Below are positions 28,001 through 41,900 of a DNA stretch of 64,000 nt, piece by piece. The stretch is from Megalonaias nervosa (Eukaryota > Mollusca > Bivalvia > Unionida > Unionidae): contig JAECUM010003730.1 in NCBI GenBank assembly GCA_016617855.1, positions 1 to 64,000 of the forward strand. The letters are read 5' to 3'. Each line of letters opens with the position of its first letter. The stretch's first letter is position 1. Made by a program: the position numbers and the translations under genes. The notes beneath the pieces were generated by a model, which had not been told where the DNA came from, made no database searches, and worked only from the letters and a program-made list of their open reading frames with translations.

Positions 28001-31000
28001 TTGACCACCAGAGCGGTCCCCATGCTGACTTGTAAAAATTTGTCTAGCTCCAATGTATACATTCCTATTTTTGAAACTTTGTGATATATTTTACAGAAAT
28101 TACATAAAAAGTCATTGCAAATTTAAAGATATTATATCTAAAAGTCATGCAAAGTAGTTAAAAAAGTGCTATTGTTTTTCAAATGATTGTGTACTTCTGG
28201 TTCATGTAACTCAATGTAAAATGTTCAATTTTAAAGGAAAAAAAAAGTCCAAATATCAACAGTCTATATATACCGTATTTACTGCATGTTTTCAGACGGC
28301 AAAAAATAATTACTTTTTTTGTTGTCCAAATACATATTAAATTCTTTAATTAGGTGTCCGAAAACAAACAGGAAGACAAATTTGTGCCCCCCCTCCCAGG
28401 CCGTAATGAAGTTACCATTAGCTCACATGACGACGTGCTGCCATGAAGTAAAACAAGTATTTTGTCTAACACCACGGAAAGGATAATGAATGAAAAACAG
28501 GCATTACTTGCCTATTTTGTCTATCTGATACATGTCCATCCACCAGAAAATGCAGCCATACATGTATTTGAGCCACGATTGTGTGCGTATTTTCCAAAAG
28601 AACCGCCATATTAGTAATCGTGCAAATCCAGTTTAACCCTTTACTAATCAGTGATCAATAAAATCTACCTTACAAACACATGCAAGCTTTATGTCTGTGT
28701 AATTAAGATATTAATATAAACTAAATAAAAAAATTGGAATTCTAATTCTGAAGATATTTATGACAGAAACATTTTAGTATCGAGAGTAGAAATACCGGTA
28801 CATGTATGAGGGCTAATCTTAGAGCACCAAGGGTGAGAGGCTCCATATGGGGTTTGTGCTGTACGCACGCCTAGGAAGGGTAAAAATAACAAGCAAGTTG
28901 CAATATACGAGTCGTTAATATGTTGGTATTTTTTTAAAAATAAAGTGATCTATTTGTTGTGGTTCTCTCTTCTTTTTGCTTCCCACACAGCCGAGGGTAG
29001 CTTCAAAATGAGTAGAGCATGCTGACTCGAAACAATCGACTGCTCAAAGATTGTTTTGATGCATGTTGGAGATTACAGGGTGTCTAGGTGGTAATTGTTC
29101 CTACTATAATATGTGGGATTTCTTTGACAGGTGTGTTCGGAAATAAAGGGCAGCCATCTGGATTTCGTTAAAAGAACACACGATGTACCAAACATGTTGA
29201 ACCCACAATCAATATTTATCGTCTACAAAGAGGTTTATTACCTGTAGAACAATAGCTACATTTAAACCCGTGGTACATAATGCCTCAGGGATAAGGGGTT
29301 TGTTTTGCTGCACGATGCCAATGAATTTACTAATCCATACTGACTCTCTGATGTATTGTTCAATGATATAAAGCAGGGGTCATGGTTTCTAATCAAAGCC
29401 ATAACTGTCACACCTGCGTGAAGTGGTTTCGTGTGTAACGATGTCTACACTGACAACCAATCCATGGACATTCGTGATCACATTAACTAATTGGCGACCA
29501 AATGAAGCGAACTTTGTATCAGTTAAATTAATGGCAAACACACTGTGAATTTTACTTTAAAACAAAGCAGCAAATCTTCTTAGATTGTGTCCGAAAACAT
29601 AACTTGTAGAAAAAATTGTAGTGAAGCAATGTCCGAAAAATTACAAGCATTTAAATATCATATTTGTCCCATAAAAACGGTGTCTGAAAACATGCAGTAA
29701 ATATGGTATATCAGCTTTAAGCATTATGGACAATACAACAAAATTAATAGACCTGTTGTGCTAATGGGGAGAATGCTTTCTACCTCATGGTTAGAAACAA
29801 ATTTGCAAATCTGATGAGATCAGCATGGAGAGGTTCAATAAATCCCACTAACATGGTTATTTTTTAAAGATCAATATATTATGTCTGCTCAATATCTGTA
29901 TTAGTAAAAAAAAGTTTCTCAATATCATAAGTTGTAAAATTTGCTGCAGATGAATTAAATTTAGTCAAAAAAAACAAATCCGACATAAACAACACTGTCA
30001 AAAATATCAGAATAACTCATCTGATAAACAGACTGAATAACCTGCAAGAAATTCTTTCCATTACAAGTCCAAGGTCACCCTGTCCTCCTGTACACTGGAA
30101 AAGCAAGTTTACTAAACTTGCCCTTAACTGTTACATGTAAATTCAAGCTCTTTCATTTGGCTGCCTGGCACTGCATTACATTGATATTATGTGTGTACTT
30201 TTCCAATATGAACCAATGTAAAGTAATTTTTCCCAGACATTTTGGACAACATGGGTTGTCTTGACTTTACAATATAAGCACTGACCATGAACTTAGGGGA
30301 GACTTTTGTGCAACACAGATATTGTTCTGGTCTTAGTAATGAGGATAGATTTGCCATCAACTGAATAAGTGCTAAAGTGTTGAACAGTCTTTGTCAAATG
30401 ATGCCTCTGAAGCATTAATTTGATGTTTATTTGATACTGTCAATCTGAAATTCATCAAAATTGTACTGAATCTCTATTTGAAGTGTTATTTTCTAGGCAT
30501 TAAATAATGAGTGACAAGTGCTATGCATGCTCATATCATTTTTAAGGTAGGTTTGGGAAGTCAAATGTTAATACTAGCATTTAAGGGGGTGCAAAGTTCT
30601 TGCTCTAATTTTGGAGTCTGCAAACAATCCTAGTATTTCTGGACAAGTATCAAAAATTCTTTCATAGTTGGTGTAAGTGTTTCTAGGCATATTTACAGGG
30701 TGCAAATTTTTGTTGATAATTTTGAAGGCCTTCTTTTCACTTTGTTGATATTTTGTGGGTAGAAAATTTAGGCTTCTGGCAAGCCTACATAGCACCAAAA
30801 TACAAGTATCCACCCCACCCACCCCAGGATAGTTGCATATGCAGACACTTGACTGTTGTATATGGGTGGTGCAGTGGTTGCAAAACTAAAATCTTTCATT
30901 TCATTATAACACAGGCATAAATCATTAAATATTACTCACTGTCTTGTCTCTATTTATAGATAAAATAATCAGATATACCCTGCAAGTTACAGGAAGTTTG

Positions 31001-32867
31001 ATAAATTTAGCTGATTTAAAGGAAGTTTCCCCATTAGTAATTGTAAGATGAGCATTAACTCGAGGTAAACAAACAATATCCATCTTAACCTGCCATTTCC
31101 TCTAAATCCAGATCAATCTGGTACAAAAAGATTTACTTTAACAAATATTTTTACAGATGTTTCCTAATGCACATTTGGTCCATAAAAAAAATAGCTTTGC
31201 AGGTGCAGTAACTTTCTGTTACATTTAAAAGTAAATCAAAATGGACTTCAAATAAAATGTGATCAACCAAAGGTTAAAAAAAAAAAAATAACATTTGAAG
31301 AAAATATTATCCTGAAATCAGCTTTACAACTCACCGACCTTAATCAGAAAAGAGGCTGTCATACCATGTCCAAATTATCTTGGCATTAATGTAAGAGATA
31401 TAACTAGATAAGACATCAAAACAAAATTAAATAAGCATGCACAAAAATACAAGTTGGTCTTAATTTATACAAGCTATTCAACCTATGATTGTAAAACATG
31501 AAATTGCAGATGTATATGTGAATACAAGCTTAATGCTGAACATTATGAACAAAATGATGTATTGAACAAGTCTATACAAATCTGAAAATAGGCAGAAATA
31601 AAATACATAGCAATGCCAATACTTTTCTAAACTAATGCTGTAGTGGTGTAAATTATGTCAACTTGTATTGAAGTGCACACAATGATATATCATTCTGGCC
31701 AAGCTTTCATGAAACATTTGAAACTGATTATTTTCTCCATTCAAACAGCTTACTATTAAAACTTAAAATGATTGACCATTACAGCACATAAATCCTTGCA
31801 CAACAGCCACAGAATGTTCAAAATTGGCTATGCAACCAAGATTCTGTGATCCTTGCATGGAATTTTAACAATGAAAAATAAATGTGATGTTTTTTTTCCC
31901 CCATTTCATGAAAATCCCCTTTTCTGGCAAAATGGATGCTGGAGGATTCTCCAAGCCATAAACAAGTCTACTGCATTGCTAAATTGATTGTCAATACTAG
32001 GCTAGTGGTAGGAGAAATCATCAAATTTTGCCCATAAAAAAAAAGATACTGACATGTTCGATCAGCTAGTATAATTGCCAAGGGCAGCACTAATAAATTT
32101 TCTGTTCTGCAATGGGCTTCTAATTCAACTTCAGTCATCATCCACTATTATCTAGCCCTGCCTTTCAAAATTGTCCTTCTTTGGGAATCTTTTTTTTAAA
32201 TGAATAAAACATTTATTGCCATATTATACATTGCTGGAGATTTGTTAAAAAATCAGATCTCAGTTTATACCATCTTAAAAAATGTGCTGGACAAGCAGAT
32301 GTCGACAAAAATTTTCCCTCAAAATTGTCAGTTAATTCAGTCTGCTCTTAGCAAAGCAGATTCTTTCTGGACATCTCTTAAATGGAGATAATGTGGAAAG
32401 AAAGGTGCTTCCATATAGATGATCAACTGATAAATAAAACTTCCTTATGTCATATTACCTCTTGAGCTTTTTTTCAAACCACAACTTGTCATTATAAAAA
32501 ACTATTACATTATATGAATGAACCTGACATTTACTTATTTATCATAACTTCCAAAATTAACCTGCTTGATCTATTTCATCCTAAGCTCCTGACTCAATCA
32601 ACTTAACTTTAGTGCAATAAAATGTTTACATTAATGTTCCCGTCTTTACAACAAAAGCTATTTCAGAAAACTTCTCTGAATTATCAAGCCTTAAAAATAC
32701 ATTAACAAATTTTGATTCATTAATTTTGCCAAGTGGACTGATTATTAAAATGAATAGGTGTCATTGCTGCATTACTCCAAATTTCAAAACCTGAAAATGA
32801 ATTACAATAATACTCAAAAGATTTCTGATTTTAAGACTCGTTCTTACATAGTGCAAATTCACCTCTC

Positions 32868-32916
<49 letters not shown>

Positions 32917-35900
32917 GAACAAACTTGGCTGAAATTTGGATTCAGTGACTGCTGTACAGAAAGATTCGCACCTTTGAAGGACTGATTAAAGTAACCACTG
33001 GCAAGGTAAGACAGCCTAGGTGGCTGTTTAAGAGAGTTAAACATATATATAAATGTTTTAAAGGATAAAAAGATGTAAGCGAGGTAACTGTTTAGGAGAA
33101 GTGATGCTAGCAGAGGTTGCACTGTAAAGGTGTGTCTATTCCTTCAACATTCTTGGTCAAAATAATAACCATAATTAAACACCGGTTTACCCACAGATTA
33201 TCTACATCTCTTTCCTTCTAATCTGACAAATTTTCATTATATATTGTCTAATCATCTCTTTTCATGTTCATTACATTCTATTTTATTACATCAAGAGGCT
33301 ATGACTTATTATGTACCAGTATTATACTATTGTTTACGTAATTTTCTTTATACCCATTTTCACACAAAGGAAATATTCCAAAACTGTATTGCAAAAACTT
33401 GCAATTTTTTAAAAATTACTTAATAACAATTCAAAAGATCAAATTTCCAATAAAACTTAACAATTCCTCCAACACTGGAATGGTTCTTATCTTGATCATA
33501 TTCCAAAGCTGATCCTGGCTAGCAAAAAACATTGCCTTAAATGACAGGTGGTCTTCTGGAACTTTGGTCTTTTCAGCCTGGTTTTACTGTATGGTCTTCA
33601 AAATCTGATTTTAGCCTGTATTCAATATTGAAATGAGCATGAAAGCTAGGCCTAATAATCTATATACATACATTCTACACGGTTCCTTCTGCCACCACCA
33701 TGTGCGCATGAAGAACAGCCATCACCACAAACCATGCTAAGGAAAATAAGAATAAAAACGTACGTTTAGGCTCCGTGTCCTTACCGTCTGCTGCTCGATG
33801 CCATTTGGCGTGACTGCCGTTACAGTGGTGGTGAAAGGAGGTTGATCAGCTTTAAATTGAGCAGCAGCCTCTGCTGGTACAGATGGACCTTGTGATACAA
33901 CAACATGTTGATATTCTTCCAGTCCTGGCGTCTGGGCATACTGATAGGTTGGGGTCATCTGATTCTGTACCATGTGCTGGAAAAGATAGAAAAGTGCTGT
34001 ATATCCAAATTCTCTTTTTAATGCAATCTGTAACATGTTCCAAGTTCAATGACGAGTCATTTGATTCCTTAAATGGATGAAAGAACTACACTGTGTAGGC
34101 GTGACAGACATTGGTTATTAAAAAAACTCCCCATTCTCTAATGGACTGAGAAAAAAATATGCTAAAAACCTTCTTATTTTAAAATATAAATACACTTAGG
34201 TTTATTCAGTTTTCAGATTTTTTGCATTTGTCACAACTCTTCAGAACTTGCATAATCCCTGGCATTCATAAAAGCCTTATATTGTAGCGTCAATGAATTT
34301 CTGCCAATATACCATATTCATGGTATGAATTGTACAATTCTTCCACTTCGAAGGCCACAAATATAAACATCAGAGCAGCTGAGAGTACTCTGTTATGGAC
34401 ATGTTCCCTCAATGCACTAAGTTTAATAAAGATAAATCCATTCTGCTTTGGACTGAAGGGACAAAGTTACTGTGAAAAATTTTGCAGTCAAACATACCCA
34501 CATTAATAAAGCTGCCAGTAACCCACAATAAAAAGTTCTCAATGATGGAAGAACACACATATCCACTATCCCTTGCATCTCTTGTGATATATGCCAACAT
34601 TTCTCAGACATTTATTTAGTAAATTCAGAATAATATGGCAGCTAAATAGGATAAATGGCACATATTGGGTATCCCTAAAATGTCAATTCAATTTTCTAAA
34701 AGGCCAGCATTGAGGCGAGTACTTTGACATTTGGAACTGTACATGCATAATGAATTCAACCAAATGAAGGATGTAGACATCTTGATGTGCAATGTCCTAA
34801 ATAAAATGATCAATTTCCATTATGATTCTTATCTTTTATTTTCTTTTGAAGTAAACAGTTCAGTCTACAACAAAAACAAAGATAGTCCAAACAATTTGAA
34901 AATTTCGAAAACATTATATGGAATGGATAGACATTTGATCAGATCATCTACCTCTTGCATACAAATATGTATACCAAATCTGAAGATGACTACCACAAAT
35001 TAGTTTTTACTAAATTGTGCCAACAAATTTTGTCAAACTGAAATCATGGTCACAACAAATTTAAGAATTGTGTAAATAATTTAAAATTTCTTTTTTTTTG
35101 GCCTGGAAATCTAATCAGATTAAACTACATATTAACTACAAAGATGTCACCAACTTTTATTTCTATACCTTAAATCAGAGCCTTCCATGAGATTTCAAGT
35201 TGGAAGGCGAGTTGCCAAAGTAGACGCTGAGTTTGGGGGGACCTCCCCTAATGGTGATCCAGGTGTTTCTTTTAAATAGCTGGGTGTAAAGTAAAACTAG
35301 CCAGGTAAATCACCTGGCTCCCAATTGATAAGAAAAGCCCTGCCTTAAATGGTATATCCTTGACTGTATTCATAAAATTTGTTCCCCAAAAGGCTACAGT
35401 GTTGCACATCGCAGGTTTCTTGTGATCTTTTGTCTATTTTGTCCCCAAAGTCTGGATCCTGGACTGTTTTCTCATCAGAAAAAATAAAAATACAAGTTGC
35501 AATGTAAAGTGGTTGATTGCCATTAATGTAACATATTTTTTGATTAGAAGATCCCCCAACAGTGAGGAAGATTTTAATTTGAGGTTGAATTAATGACAAA
35601 AGACCAAATTTATACAAATATACAATTTTGTCATTTTCTTAATGATTTGTTAATTTGAGAAGAAAGTAATTCAGAAAACAGGAATCTATCTGAATAAATG
35701 CTGGTAAATAATGAGTGAATGCTGAAGCTGAATGAAAGCAAGATACGGAACACTGTTCCATGGTACAGCTCATTTCAGGTTGGTCAGATATTCAAATGTG
35801 CTTTAACAAGTTATCTGAACTGGTGATAAACCCCCGTTTTTGTGGAAAATATAACAATACAGTGCAGAACATAAAGTTAGGTGGCAAAATTGTGAAAGCA

Positions 35901-38900
35901 AACAAAGTCTCATATTTACAGCTCTAGCACTGTATTATGAACTATTATTTTCATTTGTCCCTCTAAAATGTGTGTCCCCCAGATCTGAAGGGAGAGGATA
36001 ACAGTGTCCCCTGACCATGGGATCCTATGTGCAACACTTTCTCCGAGACCAAATAGTCAGCAAGAGACTCGCGAAGGGACTGGTGCTATACAGTATGAAA
36101 AGAATTAACAGGATTTAAAAATGAGATCATTTCTTTTTAGCATGTGTGTGTGCATGTGATTTGGATTTTTAACATAGCTTTAACAATTTTTCCAGTCATA
36201 TTGCTACAATGTCTGCAGTGTGGCAGTTGATACTGATGTCTACTAGCACTGGGGCATCATGCTGCAGACATGCAGCATTATGTCCCACCCAGTCACACTA
36301 TCCTGACACCAGGCCAACCAGTCCTAACATTAACGTCTTAATGCTGAGTGCCTAGAGGCAGCTACTAGTACCATTTTTTATAAGTCTTTGGTACGACTGC
36401 CATGGGTCAAGCCCGTGACCTTCTGCATCCAAGGCCGACACCCTAACCAGTCCTTTTTAGCTGCTGAGCATCAAAACCATCTCTGGTATTCTTGAGCAAT
36501 AAGATATTCAAATTAGCCACTGTGGAGGCCATACTGGATGTAAGATCAGCACCATTTTCATTCAGGACAAACTAGACACCATTAGCACACACTTTTGTGA
36601 AACCTAAACCAATGATGATATGACCATACATTCAGGAGAATTAGATACATACATGAGCTTTAATATATTCATTGTGGCTGTCTTATCTGAGGTTAGGTCA
36701 GCACTAATTTCATTCATGACAAATATAGTGGTCTGACGAAAAAGCCATGTCAACACCACATTCCAATTAGAAAGAGTAGCAACAACATGTTCATGTGTTC
36801 AGAGTGCTGTATTACTCTCATATTCTTTTAAAAGTTTGTAATGGGTTGTTGATTTGTCCTTTGTTCTGATCGGACATGTTTTGAAGTTTGTAAAGATCCA
36901 TCTGCTCTAACATTTTCCACTATATAACATCCACAATTAATGCCATAAAGCATTTTGCTTAACATCTGGCACCATTTTCTTTAAAAGTATAGACTGGCAA
37001 AGTTAGTAGCATATTTCCTTCAACATTTTCAAGGTTTTTTCAAGGTTTTTCAAGGTTCAAAATCACGTTGCATTATTAATTTTAAAAGATATATAAATTA
37101 AACTGTATGTAAACACAAGTTAATACTTACTATTACTTCACATGAGGAACATTTCTTGCAAATTTATTTAACCCCGACCCCCAACCTCCCACATGAAGTC
37201 AAGAGTATGATCAATGATACCATTCCTATTAATACTAAACATCCTACATATGGGCAATGTACAGTCACTGAACAATGTTCATTTTACTCTGTTTACATTA
37301 CAATATTTATAAAGTCCACAATATGTTAGATTGAATTTTTCAGTTCATGTAGCTTGTCTTCAAGCTGTTTTTCAAGAGCTCTTATGTTCAACAATTTTGT
37401 CCTTAACACTTTTGCTCAAACTATCAGATGTCATGATAAAGGAAATTTTCCTATTGGTCTCAACTTTCAATGCATAATCAGCAGCAGCTGTCCTTGTCTC
37501 ATTGTCTTTTTCAGTACCTACCTTTCTTCTTCACCCCCTCCCATAAAACTAAAAAAAAAAACTAAAAAGAGATTTGTTTTTTTATATTATCACCTACTTA
37601 AAATTAGCGTATGGATATTTTAAACTATTTCATATTAGATATATTAATAATTCTCTCAGCTAAGCTGTATTCTATATTTTTAGATTTACCGTGTTCATTG
37701 CAATTATTGTCCTATTTCCACTCAATCCAAAAACAGAACCAGATCAAACTAATTTCATAATTAAGACTATATACAGGTTCTGTTTTAAAACTTGAATCTA
37801 TGTGATCACAGATGCACCTCTTTCGCCAAAAACGATTTCATGCTGAAGGCTTCTTGTTTTGCCTTATTAGCTGCCATCAAGAGAGCTTGATGGGTTTTTT
37901 TCCAAGCTGCATGTGACCGTAGAGCACTCTCTCTCATTGCATGCAAACTAATACCCATGTGGCATAATTTGCATTTTGGAAAGCTCTCTGAGAAAGATCT
38001 CACAATCCAAACTTTATATTTTTCTTCGTCAAGCCAGCGAAGTTGGAATCGGCACCAGCCATTTCAAAGATTACAAATGAGTCACATTTAAACCCGCAGC
38101 TACATCTGGGCTTCTTACAATCAAAGTTCAAAATGAACAACTGCACAGCAGCCAGTTGTGGAAATTTCCGTTCCGGAACACAAACTTTGCAAGCAATCGG
38201 GGGTTTTTATTGGGGGTGGGGTGTTTCTTTTTTTTATTTAAATCTGTAAAATGAAAACTATTTATTAATTCCTTTTGGTTTCAAGAAAATCAAGATTTTT
38301 CAAGGTACCCAGACAATATTTTGAATTTTCAAGGTGTTTTCAAGGCCTTGAGGGACAAATTCATTTTTCAAGGCTTTTCAAGGTTTTCAGGGTCCCCTAT
38401 GGACCCTGGACTGGTGTGCTAACTAACTAGCTTATCAATATAACAAATCTGTGAGGCAAAGTTCATATTTGAAGAAACCTGTCTGTGTTTTCTGAGAGAA
38501 AAAAATAGGTCATTTTACACTTGCTCTAAATAGCAAATAGGAAAAGTACTTCTGCTCTATTCATACACAGCAGTAAACTTCTTAAGAATATTCTCACATT
38601 TATGAGTGGAACTGAAAAGATGATAATAAAAACATCTTTTTATGGCTTTATATTTTAAACATTTTCAATGAACTAAAAAGTGTTAGTAGCATATTTCTTT
38701 CAAGGTTTTTCAAAGTTCAAAATCACATTTTTCAAGGTGCATTATTACATTAATTTTAAAGGATACATAGGAAACTGTATGTAAACACAAGTTAATACTT
38801 ACTATTACTTCATACAAGGAACATTTCTCACAATTTGAAGAAAAAAAAACCAAAAAAAAAACAACCATGAAGTCAAGAGTATGACTATTGATATCATTCC

Positions 38901-41900
38901 TATTAATACTAAACATCCTACATCTGGGCATTAGAATAACGTACAGTAACTGAACAATGTTCATTTTACTATGTCTACACTACACTATTTACAAAGTCCA
39001 AAATATTTTAAAGTGAATTTTTCAGTTCCTGTAGCTTGTCATCAAGCTGTTTTTCAAGAGCTCAAAGTTCAGAGATTTTGTCCTTTTCACTTTTCCTCAA
39101 ACTATTTGATGTCTTGATAAAGGAAATTTTCCTGTGGGTCTCTGCTGTCAATGCATAGTCATCAGCAGCAGTTGTCATTGTCTCAATGTCTTTTTCAATA
39201 CCTGCCTTTCTTCTTCACCCATCCCCATAAAAAATGGAACGAAGATATGTTTTTTTAATATTATCACTTATTTAAATACAGCGTATGGATATTTTAAACT
39301 ATTTCATATTAGATATATTATTTGTCTCAGCTTGGCTGTATTCTATATATCTTAGATTTATCGTGTTCATTGCAATTATTGTCTGTCCTATTTGGACTAA
39401 ATCCAAAAATAGAACAAGATCTAACTAATTTCATAATAAAGACTATCTACAGTTTCTAATTTAAAACTTGAATCTCTGTGTTCACTGACATACCTATTTT
39501 GTCAAAAACAATTTCACGCGCCTTCTTGTTTTCTCGTATTTACCGCCATTACGAGAGCTTGGTGTTTTTTTTCCAGCTGCATGTAACCGTAGAGCACTCT
39601 CTCCCATTGCATGTAAATCAATATCCCTCTGGCATAATTTACGTTTTACAAAGCCTCTTGAGAAAGATCTCATAATCCAAACTTTATATTTTTTTTTGTC
39701 TAGCCATTAAAGTTGGAATCGGCAGCCAGCCATTTTGAAGCATACAAATGATTCCAATTTAAACTGTGGCTTCATCTGGGCTTTGTACAATCGGAAGTTC
39801 AAATTGTACTACTGCGCAGTGGTCAGTTGTAGAAATTTTTGTTCTGGCACAAACTTAGCAAGAGATCTTTTGTGCTTTTTTTCTTTTCTTTTTTATTTAA
39901 ATCTGAACAATGAAAACTATTAAGTCCTTTTGGTTTCAAGAAAATCAAGACTTTTCAAGGTACCAAGACAATATTTTGAATTTTCAAGGTGTTTTCAAGG
40001 CCTTGAGGGACAAAGTCATTTTTCATGGCTTTTCAGGGTCCCCTACAAACTCTGTAAAAAAAGCATAATCCATATATAGGCCAGTGTTCGTCGTAATTTG
40101 GTATAAATAAAAAAAAGAAAGCTTACTGATTATGCCAAAAGCATAATACTTGGCATGTATGCAATAACAAGATTTTCAAGAAAGCTGCAATGGTGGATAC
40201 ACTGGCAGTCAGCTGGGTATAATTTTTATTTACCCACAACAGTATCAACTAGATATCGCACAAGTCTTCTGGTGAAAAACCAATGTTGAACTGAATTTCC
40301 ATCTAGGTGGAATTGCAATAATAGTTTCACAATGGAAACTGGTGGCCATGTTAGATAAGAGATCAGTATAAATTTTTATTTATACCAACTAGACACTATA
40401 TGAGTGCGTGTGTATTTTGGATATTTAACGTAGCTTTAACAATTTTTCAGTCATATTGCTATGATGTCTGCAGTGTGGCAGTTTATACTGATGTCTAGCA
40501 CTGCAGCATCATGCCACGACATGTAGCATGATGATCCACCCAGTCACATTATCCTGACACCAGGCCCACCAGTCCTAACACTAACCTCCTAAAGCTGAGT
40601 GCCATGCAAGGCAGCTGCTAGTACCATTTCTACAAGTCTTTGGTATGACTCAGCCAGGGTTTGAACCCGTGAACTCCCACATCTGAGGTTGACGCTCTAA
40701 CCACTAGGCCATCAGAGCAGCCGACACTATATGAAATTTTCTGGTATAAACCTCATGCTGATATTACTTTCCATGACTCCAGAGAATCAAAAGCAAGATT
40801 TTCAAGATGGCTGCTGTGGTGGCCATACTGGATTTCATTTAGGACTAACCAAAAGTCTTTCAGTGAAAAATGCTAATGTGACCATCCATTCAGGAGTAGC
40901 AGCAATAGCGAGATTTCAAGACACTCAATGTAGTGGCCATATGGGATGTCTGTGGAACCTTTTCATTTAAGAACAACTAGACATCAGAAGTTATGTTCTG
41001 GTGAAAACCCCTTGTCCACACTGCTTTTGTTCAGGAGGCAAAGCAGTAAGATTTTCATAAATACTGCCACACTGTATGTCAGTGCAGCACCATTTTTATG
41101 CAACACCAACCAGACATCATAAGCAGTATTATCAGTCACATGCCTATACTGATATGGCCATCCAATCAGCAGTAGCCAGAAGATTTTCAAGAGGGTCCTG
41201 TGGTGGCCATATCGGTTGTCTGAGTGCAACCATTTTTATCTTGGACCAAATAGATATCCAAGTTTCTGGTGAAAACCCCATGTTGTACAACTTTCCATTC
41301 AAGAGTAGCAATAACATGATTTTAAGAGCACACCTGTGGAAGCCATATTAGATGTCATATTGGTACCATTTAAATTCAGGACCAATCCGATATCGTAACA
41401 GGTCTTTCAGAATAAATCCCATGTTGATATGACCATGCATTGATTAGTGGATGTTCAAGATGGATGCTGTGAACATATTAGATATCTAAGCAACACAATT
41501 TTCATTGGGACTAATGAAACACTGGGATGAATGTGGGTGTAAAGTTTCGCAGCAATCATCCAAGTAGTTTTTTAGAAGTAGAAATACCAAAACTGATAAT
41601 AGGCAAATAAATGTTGGGTAACAGACAAAAACCATCTCACAAGCACTTCTGGTCTTATGCCAGGAGAGCTAAATTAATGTTTTAAACAAAATTAACTAAT
41701 TGAAAAGCTTCAAAATCTAATCAGGTAACCTACATATGAATGCAAAAAGGTCTATTAAATTACATCTGTGTACTTCAAAATGGCATTTATTCAAGTACGA
41801 GAAAAAGATATTTGTCAAATCCAGCAAAAACTAAAATATTTTGACAACATGAAAAATTACCGTAACAGCCATGATAAAGTTTGTGACATGTCATGGCTCC

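Larger units (their letters stand above)
25034..33784. other. RBFOX intron 2
   Basis: This 8.75-kb intron carries a SINE copy, a 1.4-kb TIR element, and a TA/CA microsatellite. A GC-richer, CCAAT-containing patch lies at 26850-26960. The remainder is AT-rich and unassigned. Confidence 0.55.

Noticed and set aside
38043..38249. Plus-strand frame with Cys residues resembling a THAP finger
   Set aside because: Spacing and downstream residues do not fit THAP, and it is antisense to the 5' part of the transposon's BED-finger frame.
36470..41560. CRISPR-like array from regularly spaced repeats
   Set aside because: Units are ~135 bp, diverged throughout, lack short identical repeats with unique spacers, and the genome is eukaryotic.
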